NCBI RefSeq assembly: GCF_025264625.1 | Contig: NZ_CP093313.1 | Span: 3,410,001-3,474,000 of the forward strand | From: Occallatibacter riparius | GTDB lineage: Bacteria > Acidobacteriota > Terriglobia > Terriglobales > Acidobacteriaceae | Length of the DNA stretch: 64,000 bases | Direction: 5' to 3' | Translations under genes and position numbers: made by a program | Shown here: piece after piece, positions 1 to 10,347 of the stretch | Layout of the letters: each line of letters opens with the position of its first letter | Position numbering within the stretch: the first letter of the stretch is position 1 | Notes under the pieces: model-generated | What the model saw: only the letters and a program-made list of their open reading frames with translations | What the model was told of the DNA's origin: nothing | The model's database searches: none

Positions 1-1
1 G

Positions 2-1844
2 GCTTCCTTGGAAGGGGAAAAGCGGAGTCAAGCAGGTGATCCGAACCTGATCCGGGTCTTTGATGAGTTTGGTCGCGAGCTTTTCATCACCAAGGAACAT
101 TGGCGGACGAGTGTGCTTCCAGGCTCTCTGAAGTCAGATTGGGATTATCCTGATCGGCTTTACGACCTCATCGCTGGTTCACTCAATGATGGACTTCACG
201 CGGATGTGCTGGCTGCGGCTGAACACCTTTACAGGATTGATCCAAAACGGGATCGGGGTGCCTGTACGTACGGTGTTGTCCTGATGAAGAACAACCGGCT
301 GGACGAGGCCGAATCTGTCTTCCGTTCGCATATCAAAGCTTATGGCGAGGAAGGATACATACTGACAAATCTCGCCAAGGTCTTGGCAGCTCGGAACGAA
401 GGTCAAAAGGCTCTGGATACGCTCTGGCACGCGCTTGAACTCGATCCGAATCAGGACAACGGCCTCGTCTGGTACGCATCTATCCACCGTGAGCAGATCG
501 GGCCGAGCGGCTGGGGGCAGGCTTTGAGTCGCGTAGCCGCGCTGCCAAACAGTTGGCGGGCACAAATGTGGTTGGCGAGAGAGGCGCTGGAACGGCAGAA
601 TCTGGCAAGCGCTCTTGCGTATTACGATCAGGCGCTGTCGAGGATTGGAGGCACGGTTCCTCACGACGTGTTGATGCAGATGAGCGGTGATCTTGGTAAG
701 CACGGCTATCTGAAGGAGTCTATTCAACTGGCGGAGCCACGATTTGTGCCGCAGGTCCACGGCCTCGCTGTTGGCAACAACTTGATCAAAGCTCATCTCG
801 ACCTGGGGCAGACGGAAGATGCCAGAAGAATCCTGGACCAGCTTTACGGGCTTAAGCGTCCGGACTATATGAAGACCTTGAGTTTTTGGGACACCGAGAT
901 TGCAAAGGCCCGTCTAGCTCGACATTCTGCGCCGAATGCGTCGCAATTAGAGGTTACGATCGCCACAGTTGAGGGGCCCGTCTGGCTGAAGTCTGCGCCA
1001 GGAGAACTCTTCGCGGAGAAACCCTCGGATGCTCTCACAATTTGCATTTCTGGGCTCCACGGTTGAACAGCCCCAAAGGTCAGAGACTATCTTATTGCAG
1101 GTCGCAGACGCGCCGGGACGGCTCAGTCGGGCACTCCCGCTGTTCTTGGCTGAACAGGTCTGGTTCGAAACGACAGCGAATGTGAGTACTCTGGTTCCGT
1201 TCGTCATGAGCGGGCCCCGAGGGTTCATGCTATCCGGGGTTCCATGGCAAGCGCAGGATGCCGCTAGATATTCACTTCAAGGCTCAATTAGCGCCAGCTT
1301 TGTTGTGGTGACGCACATCAACGGTGCAACTGACCCTTGGACGCTAGACTTGCGCATTATTCGGTCATCGGATCACGAGGTTGTTGGCAAACTCAGTGCA
1401 CCCCTGGATTATGCGAAACCGGAAGATAGCATTCCTGAGCTGGCAAGGCGAACCCTGTCACGGCTCACTGACTTGACCCCTGCGGGTTTTCAGAAGACTT
1501 CCGAGATGTACAAGGTTCCGACAGGGGCGCAATTTAGGTTCTATCTTCTTCGCCTGGAGCAACTGCTTGCGATTCGGTTGGCGGGGATGGAAGGCAATGG
1601 CTCGAACTTCTTGAATGGCGAGCGCGAGATTCTAGATGGCAACCTTCAGTTGTGTCTCGATTGCCCGAGCAATGTCATAGCTCGAATGCTGTTAGCGAAA
1701 ACGACGCTTGCGATGAAGAGAATCCGCCCGGAGTTGATAACGGGGTTTAAAGACAAAGTCCTGCTGCTAAACAGGAAGAACCCTCTGGCTGAACCAGCGC
1801 GAAGCGTTCTCGATCGTTTGTTTGCGGAAGCGTTTGCGGTTTGA
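2..1844 (+). pseudogene. TPR-repeat protein, 5'-partial, split by a one-base frameshift
   Basis: The reading frame is open to the left window edge, so the gene begins upstream. The first part (to the stop at 1066) has helical TPR-like repeats, with segments such as EAESVFRSHIKAYGEEGYI and ALDTLWHALELDPNQ. The second part (from about 1044 in another frame to 1844) continues as AFLGSTVEQPQRSE and has no convincing start of its own. Deleting one T from the TTT at 1041-1043 joins the two frames as DALT-I-AFLGSTVEQ, giving one protein of about 610 residues. The role is probably protein-protein interaction and the partner is unknown. The break could be a real mutation or a homopolymer error. The gene converges on the permease gene downstream. 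Confidence 0.7.
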
Positions 1845-1924
1845 TTCTCGCTTGCAATTTACGCGGAGGGGCCTCGAAAAGCTTCGTTGCGGCCTCACCG
1901 ATGCGATTCGCCGGGAACCTTGAA

Positions 1925-4402
1925 TTATTCCGACCGCAGCGCGCTGACTGGATTTACCACTGCGGCGCTGCGTGAGGGCAGGTAGCTGGCGATCCAGGCG
2001 ATGGAGAGGATGCAGGCTGTTGCGAGGCCGTATGTCCAGGGATCCATGGCGCTCACCTTGAACAGCAGGGACGACATGAGGCGCAGGGCAACGGCGGCGA
2101 TCACGATGCCCGAGACCGCGCCGATCCCCGCGAGTGTGAGGCCCTGGCGGACGAACATCGCGGTGAGCTGTTCGCGCTGGGCGCCGAGGGCCATCCGGAT
2201 GCCGATTTCGCGCGTGCGCTGGGAAACGGCGTAAGAGATGACTCCGTATATACCGACGATGCCAAGCAGGAGAGCCATTCCACCGGCTACGCAGAGGATG
2301 ACGAGCGTAAATGAAGTGCGGGCCATCGACTTGCGATAGAGCTGGTCGACGGTGTGGGTGTTGGCGAGCGGCAGATCGCCGTCCACCGACCACACGGCCT
2401 GTTGCACTTCGCTCATGAACGCGGCCGAGCCGGAGCGCGGTGAGCGGATGATGAAGTTGACGCCGCGGCGGATCATTTCCTTGTCGCCATTGAGGTTGTT
2501 TTGGAAGAGGGGCCAGTAGATGGCGGTGGGCGCGGGTTTGTCGACGCCGTCGTCGTAGATGGACTTTGCGACGCCGATGATCTCGCGGTAGTCCTCTGTA
2601 TCGGTTTCGCGCACGCGCTTGCCGATGGCGTTCTGGGCGCTGCCCCAGTACTCCTTCGCGAAGTTTTCGCTGATGAGGACGACGGGGCGCTTCTGGAATT
2701 CGTCGTCCCAGGTGATGTCGCGGCCGGCGACGAGAGGAGAGCCAATGGTGGAGAAGAGTCCCGGGCCGATGAAGCGGAATCGACGCAGCGGAGGAAGTTC
2801 GCCCTGCTTATAAGTGTGGTCTTCGGCGGCGACGGGGTTGAACCATTGCGAGCCGTCCATGGGCACGGCGGTGGAGATACCGACTGATTGCACACCGGGC
2901 AGGGAGGCGAGCTTTTGCTGGATGGCCTGCTCGGTGCGCAGGACGCGCTCGGCCTGAGCGGCTGGAATTTGCGTGTCGGGGATCCAGACGAAGAAGGAGA
3001 GCAGGCTTTTCGGATCAGAGAAGCCCGGGGAGACTTGTATGAGCGCGCGGAAGGTGCGGATCATCAGACCCGAGCAGATAAGCAGCACAAGAGCCAATGC
3101 GACCTGCACCACGACGAGGGTCTTGCGCGCGCGATGGCGCTCGCGGCTCTGGCTGAGGGCGCGGCCGCCTTCGCGCAGGCCGGTGTTGAGGTGGACGCCG
3201 GAGAACTTGATGACGGGAATGATGCCGATGACGATGCTGACGAACAGAGCCAGTCCCATGGTGAACAGAAGGACAGGCAGATCGATTCCGATGTCGTGCA
3301 GGCGGGGCAGGCCGGTGGGCGCAGCGGCCACGAGGACACGGAGCGCCGCAAAGGCAAGGCCCAGTCCGATGAGGCTGCCGACGACGCTGAGGACAAGACT
3401 TTCGACGAGCAGGCCGAGGGTGATGTGTTTGCGGCTGGCGCCGAGGGCTGACCGGATCGAAAGCTCCTGGCGGCGGCCTTCGGCGCGCACCAACAGGAGG
3501 TTCGCGACGTTGGCGCAGGCTACCAAAAGCACCATGAGGATAGAACCCATGAGCACCCAGAGCACCTTGCCCACATCCCCGATGACGACCTTCTTGAGCG
3601 GCTTCAGGTTGGGCTGGAAGTGGGCAGACTCGAACATGGCGACGGGGTATCCGGGAGGCGGCGGGAAGGAGTGCAGAGCGATGGGGAGCATGCGCGCGAT
3701 GTCGGCGCTCGCCTGTTCGAGGGTGACGCCGGGCTTGAGCCGCGCAATGCCGCTTTCGTTGAAGTTGCCGAGCATGGTCTTGCTGCGATCGAACTGAATG
3801 GGCACGAATACTGAGGCTTCGTAGTCATCTAAAAAGTGAAAGTCGCGCGGAAGGACGCCAATGATCTCGCGGGCTGTTCCGTCGATGGTCATGGTCTTGC
3901 CAATTGCAGAGTTCGATCCGCCAAAGCGCCGCTGCCAGTAGCCGTAGGAGAGGACGACGGTCTTGGCAGCGTTGGGCTGGTCATCCTGGCGGGTGAACAA
4001 GCGGCCGAGCATGGGCTTGACGCCAAGAAGGGGCAGAGTCCCATCGGTAACATCGATGCTCTCCAGATGCTCAGGGTGGCCGAAGCCCGTCACCGTCAGC
4101 GCATCGTAGCGGTAGCAGGCGATGTCCTGGAACGCGGTGTTGTGCTCGCGGTAGGTGAAGTACATGAACGCGGCCATGTCGATCTCAGGCAGGTTGACAC
4201 CGGGCGCGCTGTGCCAGATTCCGATCAACTGGTCTGACTGGGGATAGCTGAGGGGCTGGAGGAGCACACCGTTGACCACGCTGAAGACGACGGTGTTGGC
4301 GCCGATTCCGATGGCCAACGTCAGGAGGGTGATGGCTGTGAACAGAGGAGCCTTCGCGAGTCGGCGGAAGACCTGCTTGAGCTGATCGGTAAAGAGTGCC
4401 AT
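1925..4402 (-). CDS. MacB/FtsX-family ABC transporter permease (acidobacterial orphan type)
   Basis: The 825-residue membrane protein has the layout typical of the large Acidobacteria permeases. An N-terminal membrane segment (TAITLLTLAIGIGANTVVFSV) is followed by a periplasmic MacB_PCD domain, a first FtsX domain with the basic loop RAEGRRQELSIRSALGASR near residue 310, a second periplasmic domain, and a second FtsX domain with SQRTREIGIRMALGAQ near residue 745. The start at 4402 has an AGGGGG ribosome site six bases upstream. No ATPase gene is adjacent, which is usual for this orphan class. Substrate is unknown; export of peptides or lipids, or envelope remodelling, is inference from the family. 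Confidence 0.93.
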   Translation of the reverse strand: MALFTDQLKQVFRRLAKAPLFTAITLLTLAIGIGANTVVFSVVNGVLLQPLSYPQSDQLIGIWHSAPGVNLPEIDMAAFMYFTYREHNTAFQDIACYRYDALTVTGFGHPEHLESIDVTDGTLPLLGVKPMLGRLFTRQDDQPNAAKTVVLSYGYWQRRFGGSNSAIGKTMTIDGTAREIIGVLPRDFHFLDDYEASVFVPIQFDRSKTMLGNFNESGIARLKPGVTLEQASADIARMLPIALHSFPPPPGYPVAMFESAHFQPNLKPLKKVVIGDVGKVLWVLMGSILMVLLVACANVANLLLVRAEGRRQELSIRSALGASRKHITLGLLVESLVLSVVGSLIGLGLAFAALRVLVAAAPTGLPRLHDIGIDLPVLLFTMGLALFVSIVIGIIPVIKFSGVHLNTGLREGGRALSQSRERHRARKTLVVVQVALALVLLICSGLMIRTFRALIQVSPGFSDPKSLLSFFVWIPDTQIPAAQAERVLRTEQAIQQKLASLPGVQSVGISTAVPMDGSQWFNPVAAEDHTYKQGELPPLRRFRFIGPGLFSTIGSPLVAGRDITWDDEFQKRPVVLISENFAKEYWGSAQNAIGKRVRETDTEDYREIIGVAKSIYDDGVDKPAPTAIYWPLFQNNLNGDKEMIRRGVNFIIRSPRSGSAAFMSEVQQAVWSVDGDLPLANTHTVDQLYRKSMARTSFTLVILCVAGGMALLLGIVGIYGVISYAVSQRTREIGIRMALGAQREQLTAMFVRQGLTLAGIGAVSGIVIAAVALRLMSSLLFKVSAMDPWTYGLATACILSIAWIASYLPSRSAAVVNPVSALRSE

Positions 4403-4668
4403 TCGATACCCCCTGGAGATATTTCAGGAATGCCATGCGGGTGGATCGCTGTTTGATACGCAAGGAGGCTGCGGCTGGTTCACTGGCGTGATCCCGGGCA
4501 CATCGTGCCGAGGCAAGGATGGCCTAATTTTCGTCTCGGCAAGGGTTGTCGAGATGCGATAGGATTCTCTCGATTCCAGCCCCATGGTATCGGTCGCATT
4601 GACCGTTTTTCTCTCCTGATGTTGTGGGATTTTCAGGTCCGGTGATTACCAGTTTGAAGGGATAGAAA

Positions 4669-7404
4669 GTGAAAAAGACCTTCGGAACAATCATTCCTCT
4701 TTTTGCCAGCCTTCTTGTTACGGTTCTAACTGCCTGTGGCGGGGGAAGCGGAAGCAAAAATCCGCCTCCTCCGACTCCGACAACTCCGACCGTGACGGTC
4801 ACGCCGGCTTCGAATCCGGTTACGGTCGCGCAGTCGCTTGCGGTGAAGGTGGCGGTATCGGGCTCGGGCGGTACGGCGACGGGAAGCGTAACGCTCAGCA
4901 GCGGCAGCTATACATCTGCCGCGACGGTGCTGAGTGCGGGCAGCGCCACTATTCAGATTGCGGCAGGGAAGCTAGCGGTTGGGACCGATACCCTAAGCGC
5001 GAGCTTCACGCCGGACTCGGCGGGTTCGTCGACCTATAACGCGGCCAGCGGAACGGCTAGCGTCATTGTGAATAAGGCGACGCCCGTGGTTACGGTAACT
5101 CCTGCGGTCTCGACCATTGTGCCGGGACGAGATTTGAGCGTGACGGTGGGCGTGAGCGGCGGCACTGGGGCACCGACGGCTACCGGCCAGGTAACTGTGG
5201 CTGTGGGGACGTACACCTCTTCGCCGGCTACTCTCTCGAATGGGAGCGCGGCGCTGACGATACCGGCGAGCGCATTGTCGAAGGGGAGCAACTCGATTTC
5301 AGCGGCCTTCGCGCCCGACTCGACTGGCCAGAACATTTACGAGACGGCGACTGGAACTGGATCGGTGATGGTTGGCGTCGTGACTCCCATGGTGACGGTG
5401 ACGCCGGCTTCCACAACCGTCGATACGCAGACCCCGCTGAAGGTGACGGTGACAGTCGATGGCGGCAGCAGCAATCCCACGCCGACCGGTTCGGTGGTGC
5501 TGAGCAGCGGAAGCTATACGTCGGGTGCGGCCACGCTTGCGAGCGGTAAGGCGACCATCGATGTTCCTGCGGGCTCGCTTGCAGGGGGTAGCGCGACTCT
5601 CAGCGTGGCCTACACGCCGGATGCGGGTAGTGCGGCTAATTTCGGCGCAGCTACCGGGTCAGCCAAAGTCACGGTATCGAAGATTACGCCGACGGTTACG
5701 GTGACGCCGGCTTCGACGAGTATCCGGTCTGACCAGGACCTCAAGGTGACGGTAGCGGTGGCCGCACCCACGGGCGATGCGATGCCGACCGGGTCTGTTG
5801 TTCTGAGCAGCGGTGCTTACAAGTCAAGCTCGACTGTGCTGGCTTCGGGGAGTGCGACGATCGATGTTCCGGCGGATACATTTACTGCTACAAGCGTGAC
5901 GCTGACGGCGGCCTACACGCCTGACTCGGCGAGCGTCGGAATTTACAACAGCGCGAGCGGGACCTCCGCGGCGATTGCGGTAACAGCCGTGACGTCGGTT
6001 TCGATCAACCAGGCCGTGAGCGGACCGAAGGTCACGGATCAACTGTTGGGCATGAATCTTGCGGACTGGTACGATCCGACCGATCCGGCGATTCTGCCGG
6101 CCTTCAAGGCCGCAGGGATCAAGGCGGTTCGGTGGCCGGGTGGATCGTGGTCTGACAACTACCACTGGGAAAAGAACATGTTGTGCTACAGTCCAACTGC
6201 CGGTGCGCCTTTGCAGCCGGGCGGGTGGGCGCATCCCAACGGTACTTATGACAAGTTCATCAATGACGTAGAGATTCCGGGCGGGCTTGACGTTGCTCTC
6301 ACGGCCGACTACGGGACTGACGCGACATGCACCAAGGGCGGCGATCCCACCGAGGCCGCGGCATGGATCACCTTTGCCGAGAAGAACGGCGGTAAGGTGA
6401 GCCATATGACGGTCGGCAACGAGAATTACGGGTCGTGGGAAACCGATCTGCACGCGAAGCCGAACGATCCGACGACCTACGCCACAGCGGTCGCGACGGG
6501 CTTCTATCCCGATATCAAGGCCGTTGATAAGAACGTGCCGGTGGGGGTGGTGGTGAACCCGGGGAATGTGCCCGACTGGGACACCATCGTTCTGGCTAAC
6601 GCCAAGTACGATTTTGTGGAGTATCACTTCTATCCGCAGGGCCCCGGACAGGAGAGCGACACGTACATCACGCAGCAGGCGGCGCAGGAATTGACCAAGC
6701 AGGTCGAGACACTGAAAGCTGAGCTGAAGACGGCCGGGAAGCCTGATATGCCGATCTACGTGGGCGAAGTCGGGTCAGTCTATACGAATCCGGGAAAGCA
6801 GAGCTGGTCGATCACGCAGGGCTTGTATGCAGGCCAGGCGCTGGGCGAGATGATGAACGAAGGCGTCTCGCGGCTGACGTGGTGGATCGGTTTCGGTGAC
6901 TGCAATCAGGACGACAAAGGCAAGGCGCTCGGCAACATGAGTTCGTCACTCTATGGATGGCAGACCTTCGGCGCGTATAACGTGTTTTCTGACGGGCCCA
7001 GCGACGGACCTTGCGGCGTTGGATCAGGCCCGGCGGGGACCATGTCTCCGACGGCGCGGGCGTTCCAGTTGTTCAGCAACGTCGCGGTGAACGGCGAAAG
7101 CGTGCTGACGCCTACGGTAGCGGGCGACATCACCAATGTGCGCGCCTATGCGGCGACGCATAGCGGGGGCACCGCACTGGTCTTGTTCAACCTGAACGGC
7201 ACTGCGAGCGAAGATGTGAAGATAACGTTGTCGGCGCAGAGCTCGAGTTCAGACGTGCAGGTGATCACCTATAGTAAGGCCATCTACGACACCTCGAAGA
7301 ATGGCAAGTGGGATCCTCCGGTGACGAAGGATATGGGCCCGCAGAGCCTGCCGGTGAAACTCACGCTGGATCCTTGGAGCATGAATGTGGTGATCATCAA
7401 GTAA
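4669..7404 (+). CDS. Lipoprotein with four Ig-like repeats and a clan GH-A glycosidase domain
   Basis: GTG start. A lipoprotein signal ends at LTAC (Cys23), followed by a Gly/Ser/Pro linker. Residues about 40-440 hold four repeats, each opening with a VTVTPAS-like motif and containing TGSVxLSSGxYxS, typical of bacterial Ig-like (Big_3-type) domains. The C-terminal half (about 445-911) is a TIM-barrel glycosidase related to arabinofuranosidase-type families: KAVRWPGGSWSDN near its start, putative acid/base Glu585 in VGNENYG and putative nucleophile Glu700 in IYVGEVGS. It probably cleaves plant-type polysaccharide at the cell surface; the exact GH family and substrate are not certain. The second glycosidase at 36452-38392 shares the RxPGGS and GNE motifs. 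Confidence 0.85.
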   Translation: MKKTFGTIIPLFASLLVTVLTACGGGSGSKNPPPPTPTTPTVTVTPASNPVTVAQSLAVKVAVSGSGGTATGSVTLSSGSYTSAATVLSAGSATIQIAAGKLAVGTDTLSASFTPDSAGSSTYNAASGTASVIVNKATPVVTVTPAVSTIVPGRDLSVTVGVSGGTGAPTATGQVTVAVGTYTSSPATLSNGSAALTIPASALSKGSNSISAAFAPDSTGQNIYETATGTGSVMVGVVTPMVTVTPASTTVDTQTPLKVTVTVDGGSSNPTPTGSVVLSSGSYTSGAATLASGKATIDVPAGSLAGGSATLSVAYTPDAGSAANFGAATGSAKVTVSKITPTVTVTPASTSIRSDQDLKVTVAVAAPTGDAMPTGSVVLSSGAYKSSSTVLASGSATIDVPADTFTATSVTLTAAYTPDSASVGIYNSASGTSAAIAVTAVTSVSINQAVSGPKVTDQLLGMNLADWYDPTDPAILPAFKAAGIKAVRWPGGSWSDNYHWEKNMLCYSPTAGAPLQPGGWAHPNGTYDKFINDVEIPGGLDVALTADYGTDATCTKGGDPTEAAAWITFAEKNGGKVSHMTVGNENYGSWETDLHAKPNDPTTYATAVATGFYPDIKAVDKNVPVGVVVNPGNVPDWDTIVLANAKYDFVEYHFYPQGPGQESDTYITQQAAQELTKQVETLKAELKTAGKPDMPIYVGEVGSVYTNPGKQSWSITQGLYAGQALGEMMNEGVSRLTWWIGFGDCNQDDKGKALGNMSSSLYGWQTFGAYNVFSDGPSDGPCGVGSGPAGTMSPTARAFQLFSNVAVNGESVLTPTVAGDITNVRAYAATHSGGTALVLFNLNGTASEDVKITLSAQSSSSDVQVITYSKAIYDTSKNGKWDPPVTKDMGPQSLPVKLTLDPWSMNVVIIK

Positions 7405-7427
7405 GTGATCAAGTGATCAAGTGATCA
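7404..7427. repeat. Three tandem copies of AGTGATCA
   Basis: Directly at the stop codon of the Ig-repeat glycosidase, the 8-base unit AGTGATCA occurs three times in a row (7404-7411, 7412-7419, 7420-7427). The core TGATCA is palindromic. This is a short tandem repeat with no known role; slippage during replication is the simplest origin. Confidence 0.8.
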
Positions 7428-7468
7428 GGTGGTGGATAGTGGGCGGCATTGCTCACTTGCCCACCACC
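7428..7468. terminator. Possible bidirectional terminator hairpin between convergent genes
   Basis: GGTGGTGG (7428-7435) is perfectly complementary to CCACCACC (7461-7468). Inside it, GTGGGC (7439-7444) can alternatively pair with GCCCAC (7459-7464). It lies between the ends of two convergent genes. No long T run follows on either strand, so intrinsic termination is only a possibility. Confidence 0.4.
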
Positions 7469-7475
7469 AGTAGCG

Positions 7476-8531
7476 TTACTTTATTGCGACGATCATCGAG
7501 TCGGGTCCGACGAGGTGCTCCACATACGCCTCGCGGAAGCCGGCTTCCTTCATCCACGAGATGCCATCGGCGCCGGTGTAGTCGAATCCGCCGTTGGTCT
7601 CGATGAGCATGTTGAGACTCATTAGCAGGCCGAAGGCGTTCTTGCGGCGATCGTCGTCGATGATGCAGTCATATGCGAGGAACGCGCCGCCTTGCGGAAG
7701 CGCCTCATAGGCTTTGCGTACCAGCATTCGCTTCTGTTCCAGGTCCCAGTCGTGGAGGATGTGGCCCATCATCACGACGTCTGCCTTGGGCAGGGGCTGG
7801 TCGAAGAAGCTGCCGCCCTGGAACTTCACACGCTCGGCAAGCCCATTGGCTGCGATGTATTCCTCGAAAACGGGGGCGACCTCGGGCAGATCGAAGCCGA
7901 TGCCCATCAGATGCGAATTCTTGAGCAGCACCTGGGTGAGCAAGTCGCCCTGGGCGGGGCCGATGTCGACGACGGTCTGGTACTTGCTCCACTGGAACTT
8001 GGCAGCGATGGCCATGTTCGCACCGCGACTTACGCCGGTCATACCGCGCAGGAAGACTTTGAGACGTTCGGGGTCGGCGTAGAGAGCCGAGAAGATGTCG
8101 GGCTCGCCGCGCGAGGCCTCGTTTTGCGGCTGGCCGGTGCGGAGGGCGGTCGTCAGGTGGTTCCAGTGATGGAAGAGGCGGCGGTTGGCCATCTCAAGAA
8201 TGCCGCCGACATACGACGGCTTGTGCTTGTCGAGGAATAGATCAGTGGATGGCGTGTTGGAATACACGTCGCCGGAGCGATCGAGGAAGCCGAGAGCGAC
8301 GAGCGTATCGAGGAAGTCACGGGACGAGCGGGGATGCAGGCCGAGGCGGCCGGCGAGCGAGTCCAGGCTCTCAGGACCCCGAGCAAGCTCGGTGAAGACT
8401 TCCATTTCGACTGCGCTGAGGAGGGTCTTGGATGCGAAGAAAGCGAGGCCTGTCTGCAGGATATGTTGAGGGCTGGGGGCGGCGGTTGCAGCGTTTATTT
8501 CGGCCGCGGGTTCGACGGTGGCTGCGCACAT
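7476..8531 (-). CDS. SAM-dependent O-methyltransferase (family 2, dimerisation domain)
   Basis: The protein has the plan of small-molecule O-methyltransferases of the acetylserotonin/hydroxyneurosporene type. An N-terminal winged-helix dimerisation domain (about residues 20-100) includes [21 protein letters not shown] Rossmann domain follows with [14 protein letters not shown] as the SAM loop, GIGFDLPEV, and HILHDW at the catalytic region. I chose the start at 8531 (MCAATVEP) because AAAGGA lies nine bases upstream; an in-frame ATG at 8549 would add six residues. The substrate is unknown, and no neighbour indicates a pathway. Confidence 0.88.
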   Translation of the reverse strand: MCAATVEPAAEINAATAAPSPQHILQTGLAFFASKTLLSAVEMEVFTELARGPESLDSLAGRLGLHPRSSRDFLDTLVALGFLDRSGDVYSNTPSTDLFLDKHKPSYVGGILEMANRRLFHHWNHLTTALRTGQPQNEASRGEPDIFSALYADPERLKVFLRGMTGVSRGANMAIAAKFQWSKYQTVVDIGPAQGDLLTQVLLKNSHLMGIGFDLPEVAPVFEEYIAANGLAERVKFQGGSFFDQPLPKADVVMMGHILHDWDLEQKRMLVRKAYEALPQGGAFLAYDCIIDDDRRKNAFGLLMSLNMLIETNGGFDYTGADGISWMKEAGFREAYVEHLVGPDSMIVAIK

Positions 8532-8792
8532 AGGGATGTGTCCTTTCATTTGGCTGGGAAGATTCCCGTTCGACAGTAGGGAAGTAAGCTAGTTCCCGAG
8601 GCGTAAAAGTATTTGGGTTCCGCATCTGGGGAAGTCTGGCTATGTGCGGATGCAAGCGAGTGTAGTCGCGGGCTGGGTTACGCGTCCATGATTATTCTTG
8701 CGGAGGGCACTCACGCCGTTTGCATTCCCTGCGGCGGCCCTAAGCTGATATGCTGCGGACGCTCAGGAAAACCGATTTAGGAGTGCGAATTT

Positions 8793-10268
8793 ATGTGGTT
8801 CCTTGGAATGGATGTGGGCACGGGCGGCACGCGCGCCGTAATCGTTGACGCCAACGGAAAGCTGGTCAGTGGAGCTTCCAGCGAGCACGCGCCCTTCCGC
8901 ACTCCTCACCCCGGCTGGGCGGAGCAGGACCCGGAAGACTGGTGGCGCGCCGCACAGGAGGCGATCCGGGCGGCCATTGCCGCCGCGCCCGAGCCGCGGG
9001 AACCGATTGCAGCCCTGGGCCTGACCGGCCAGATGCACGGCGCGGTGATGCTGGATGAGAACGGCGCAGTGCTGCGGCCCTCGCTGATCTGGTGCGACAC
9101 GCGCACGCAGCCCGAGTGCGACTGGCTTCACCAGAAGATCGGCTACGAGAAGCTTATTGAGCTTACGTGCAATCCGGCACTGCCCAACTTTACGCTGACT
9201 AAGCTGCTGTGGGTGAAGACGCATGAGCCTGAGATCTTCGCGAAGATTCGCCACATCATGTGCCCCAAGGATTATGTGCGCTATCGGCTCACGGGCGAGT
9301 TCGCCATCGATGTGCAGGAGGCCTCGGGCACGCTACTGCTGGACGTGACGCATCGGCGCTGGTCGCGCGAAGTGGCCGAGGCAGCCGGTATTCCGATGGG
9401 ATGGCTTCCGCAGGTGTACGAATCGCCGGAGGTTTGCGCGAAGATCAGCGACACCGCCGCCGGGCTTACCGGTCTCGCTGCCGGAACGCCCGTTGTGGCG
9501 GGCGCGGGCGATCAGGGTGCGGGCGCGGTGGGCATGGGTATTCTGCAGCCTGGTTCGGTCTCGGCGACGATCGGCACGTCGGGCGTGGTGTTTGCAGCGA
9601 CGGCTGAGCCGACCAAGGATCCCAAGGGGCGTCTGCACACGTTCTGCCACGCGGTTCCGGGGGTGTGGCATGTGATGGGGGTGACGCAGTCTGCAGGCTT
9701 GAGTTTGCAGTGGCTGCGCAACACGTTCTTTGCCGGCCAAAGCTACGACGCGCTTAGTGAAGCAGCGGCGAAGATTCCCGCGGGTAGCCAGGGTCTGGAG
9801 TGGGCTCCATATCTGCTGGGAGAGCGCACGCCGCATCTCGACCCTGAAGTGCGCGGTGCGTTCGCGGGCATTCACAGCTCGCATACCGCGGCACACTTTA
9901 CGCGTGCGGTGCTCGAGGGAGTAGCTTATTCGCTGCAGGATACATTCACGCTTTTTGCTGAACTGGGCATTCCGGTTAGCGGTATAAGGCTCGGTGGAGG
10001 CGGCGCGCGCGGTCCGCTGTGGCGGCGCATCCAGGCGGGTATCTACGGCCATGCGGTCGAGATTCTCACCGCAGAAGAGGGCGGCGCATTCGGTTGTGCT
10101 CTGATGGCCGGGGTGGGCGTGAATCACTGGGCGAATCTCGACCAGGCCTGCGGGCAGGCCATTGAGGTTGCGCAGCGGATCGAGCCTGATCCTGCGGATC
10201 GGGCTGCCTATGAGCCGGGCTACGCGAAATGGCGCGAGTTGTATCCTGCGCTGCGCAGCCTGCGATAG
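8793..10268 (+). CDS. xylB: Xylulokinase (FGGY family)
   Basis: The 491-residue protein matches the usual length of D-xylulose kinases. The N-terminal phosphate-binding motif is FLGMDVGTGGTRAVIVD. LTGQMHGAV and SLIWCDTRTQ are typical xylulokinase motifs of domain I, and VVAGAGDQGAGAVG and RLGGGGARGPLWRRIQA are the ATP-binding motifs of domain II. It phosphorylates D-xylulose with ATP in the cytoplasm to feed the pentose phosphate pathway. No xylose isomerase gene lies next to it, so it stands as a single transcription unit here. This fits a genome with several plant-polysaccharide hydrolases. Confidence 0.93.
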   Translation: MWFLGMDVGTGGTRAVIVDANGKLVSGASSEHAPFRTPHPGWAEQDPEDWWRAAQEAIRAAIAAAPEPREPIAALGLTGQMHGAVMLDENGAVLRPSLIWCDTRTQPECDWLHQKIGYEKLIELTCNPALPNFTLTKLLWVKTHEPEIFAKIRHIMCPKDYVRYRLTGEFAIDVQEASGTLLLDVTHRRWSREVAEAAGIPMGWLPQVYESPEVCAKISDTAAGLTGLAAGTPVVAGAGDQGAGAVGMGILQPGSVSATIGTSGVVFAATAEPTKDPKGRLHTFCHAVPGVWHVMGVTQSAGLSLQWLRNTFFAGQSYDALSEAAAKIPAGSQGLEWAPYLLGERTPHLDPEVRGAFAGIHSSHTAAHFTRAVLEGVAYSLQDTFTLFAELGIPVSGIRLGGGGARGPLWRRIQAGIYGHAVEILTAEEGGAFGCALMAGVGVNHWANLDQACGQAIEVAQRIEPDPADRAAYEPGYAKWRELYPALRSLR

Positions 10269-10347
10269 CGCTCTTGTCGATCCTACGGCTCCTCGCCTAA
10301 TGTGGTTGCACGCGCGCACCGCCCGGTGCCGTGCCGAGGAGCCCCGG

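Noticed and set aside
7404..7427. Possible CRISPR-like array
   Set aside because: The unit is only eight bases and there are no spacers; it is a simple tandem repeat.
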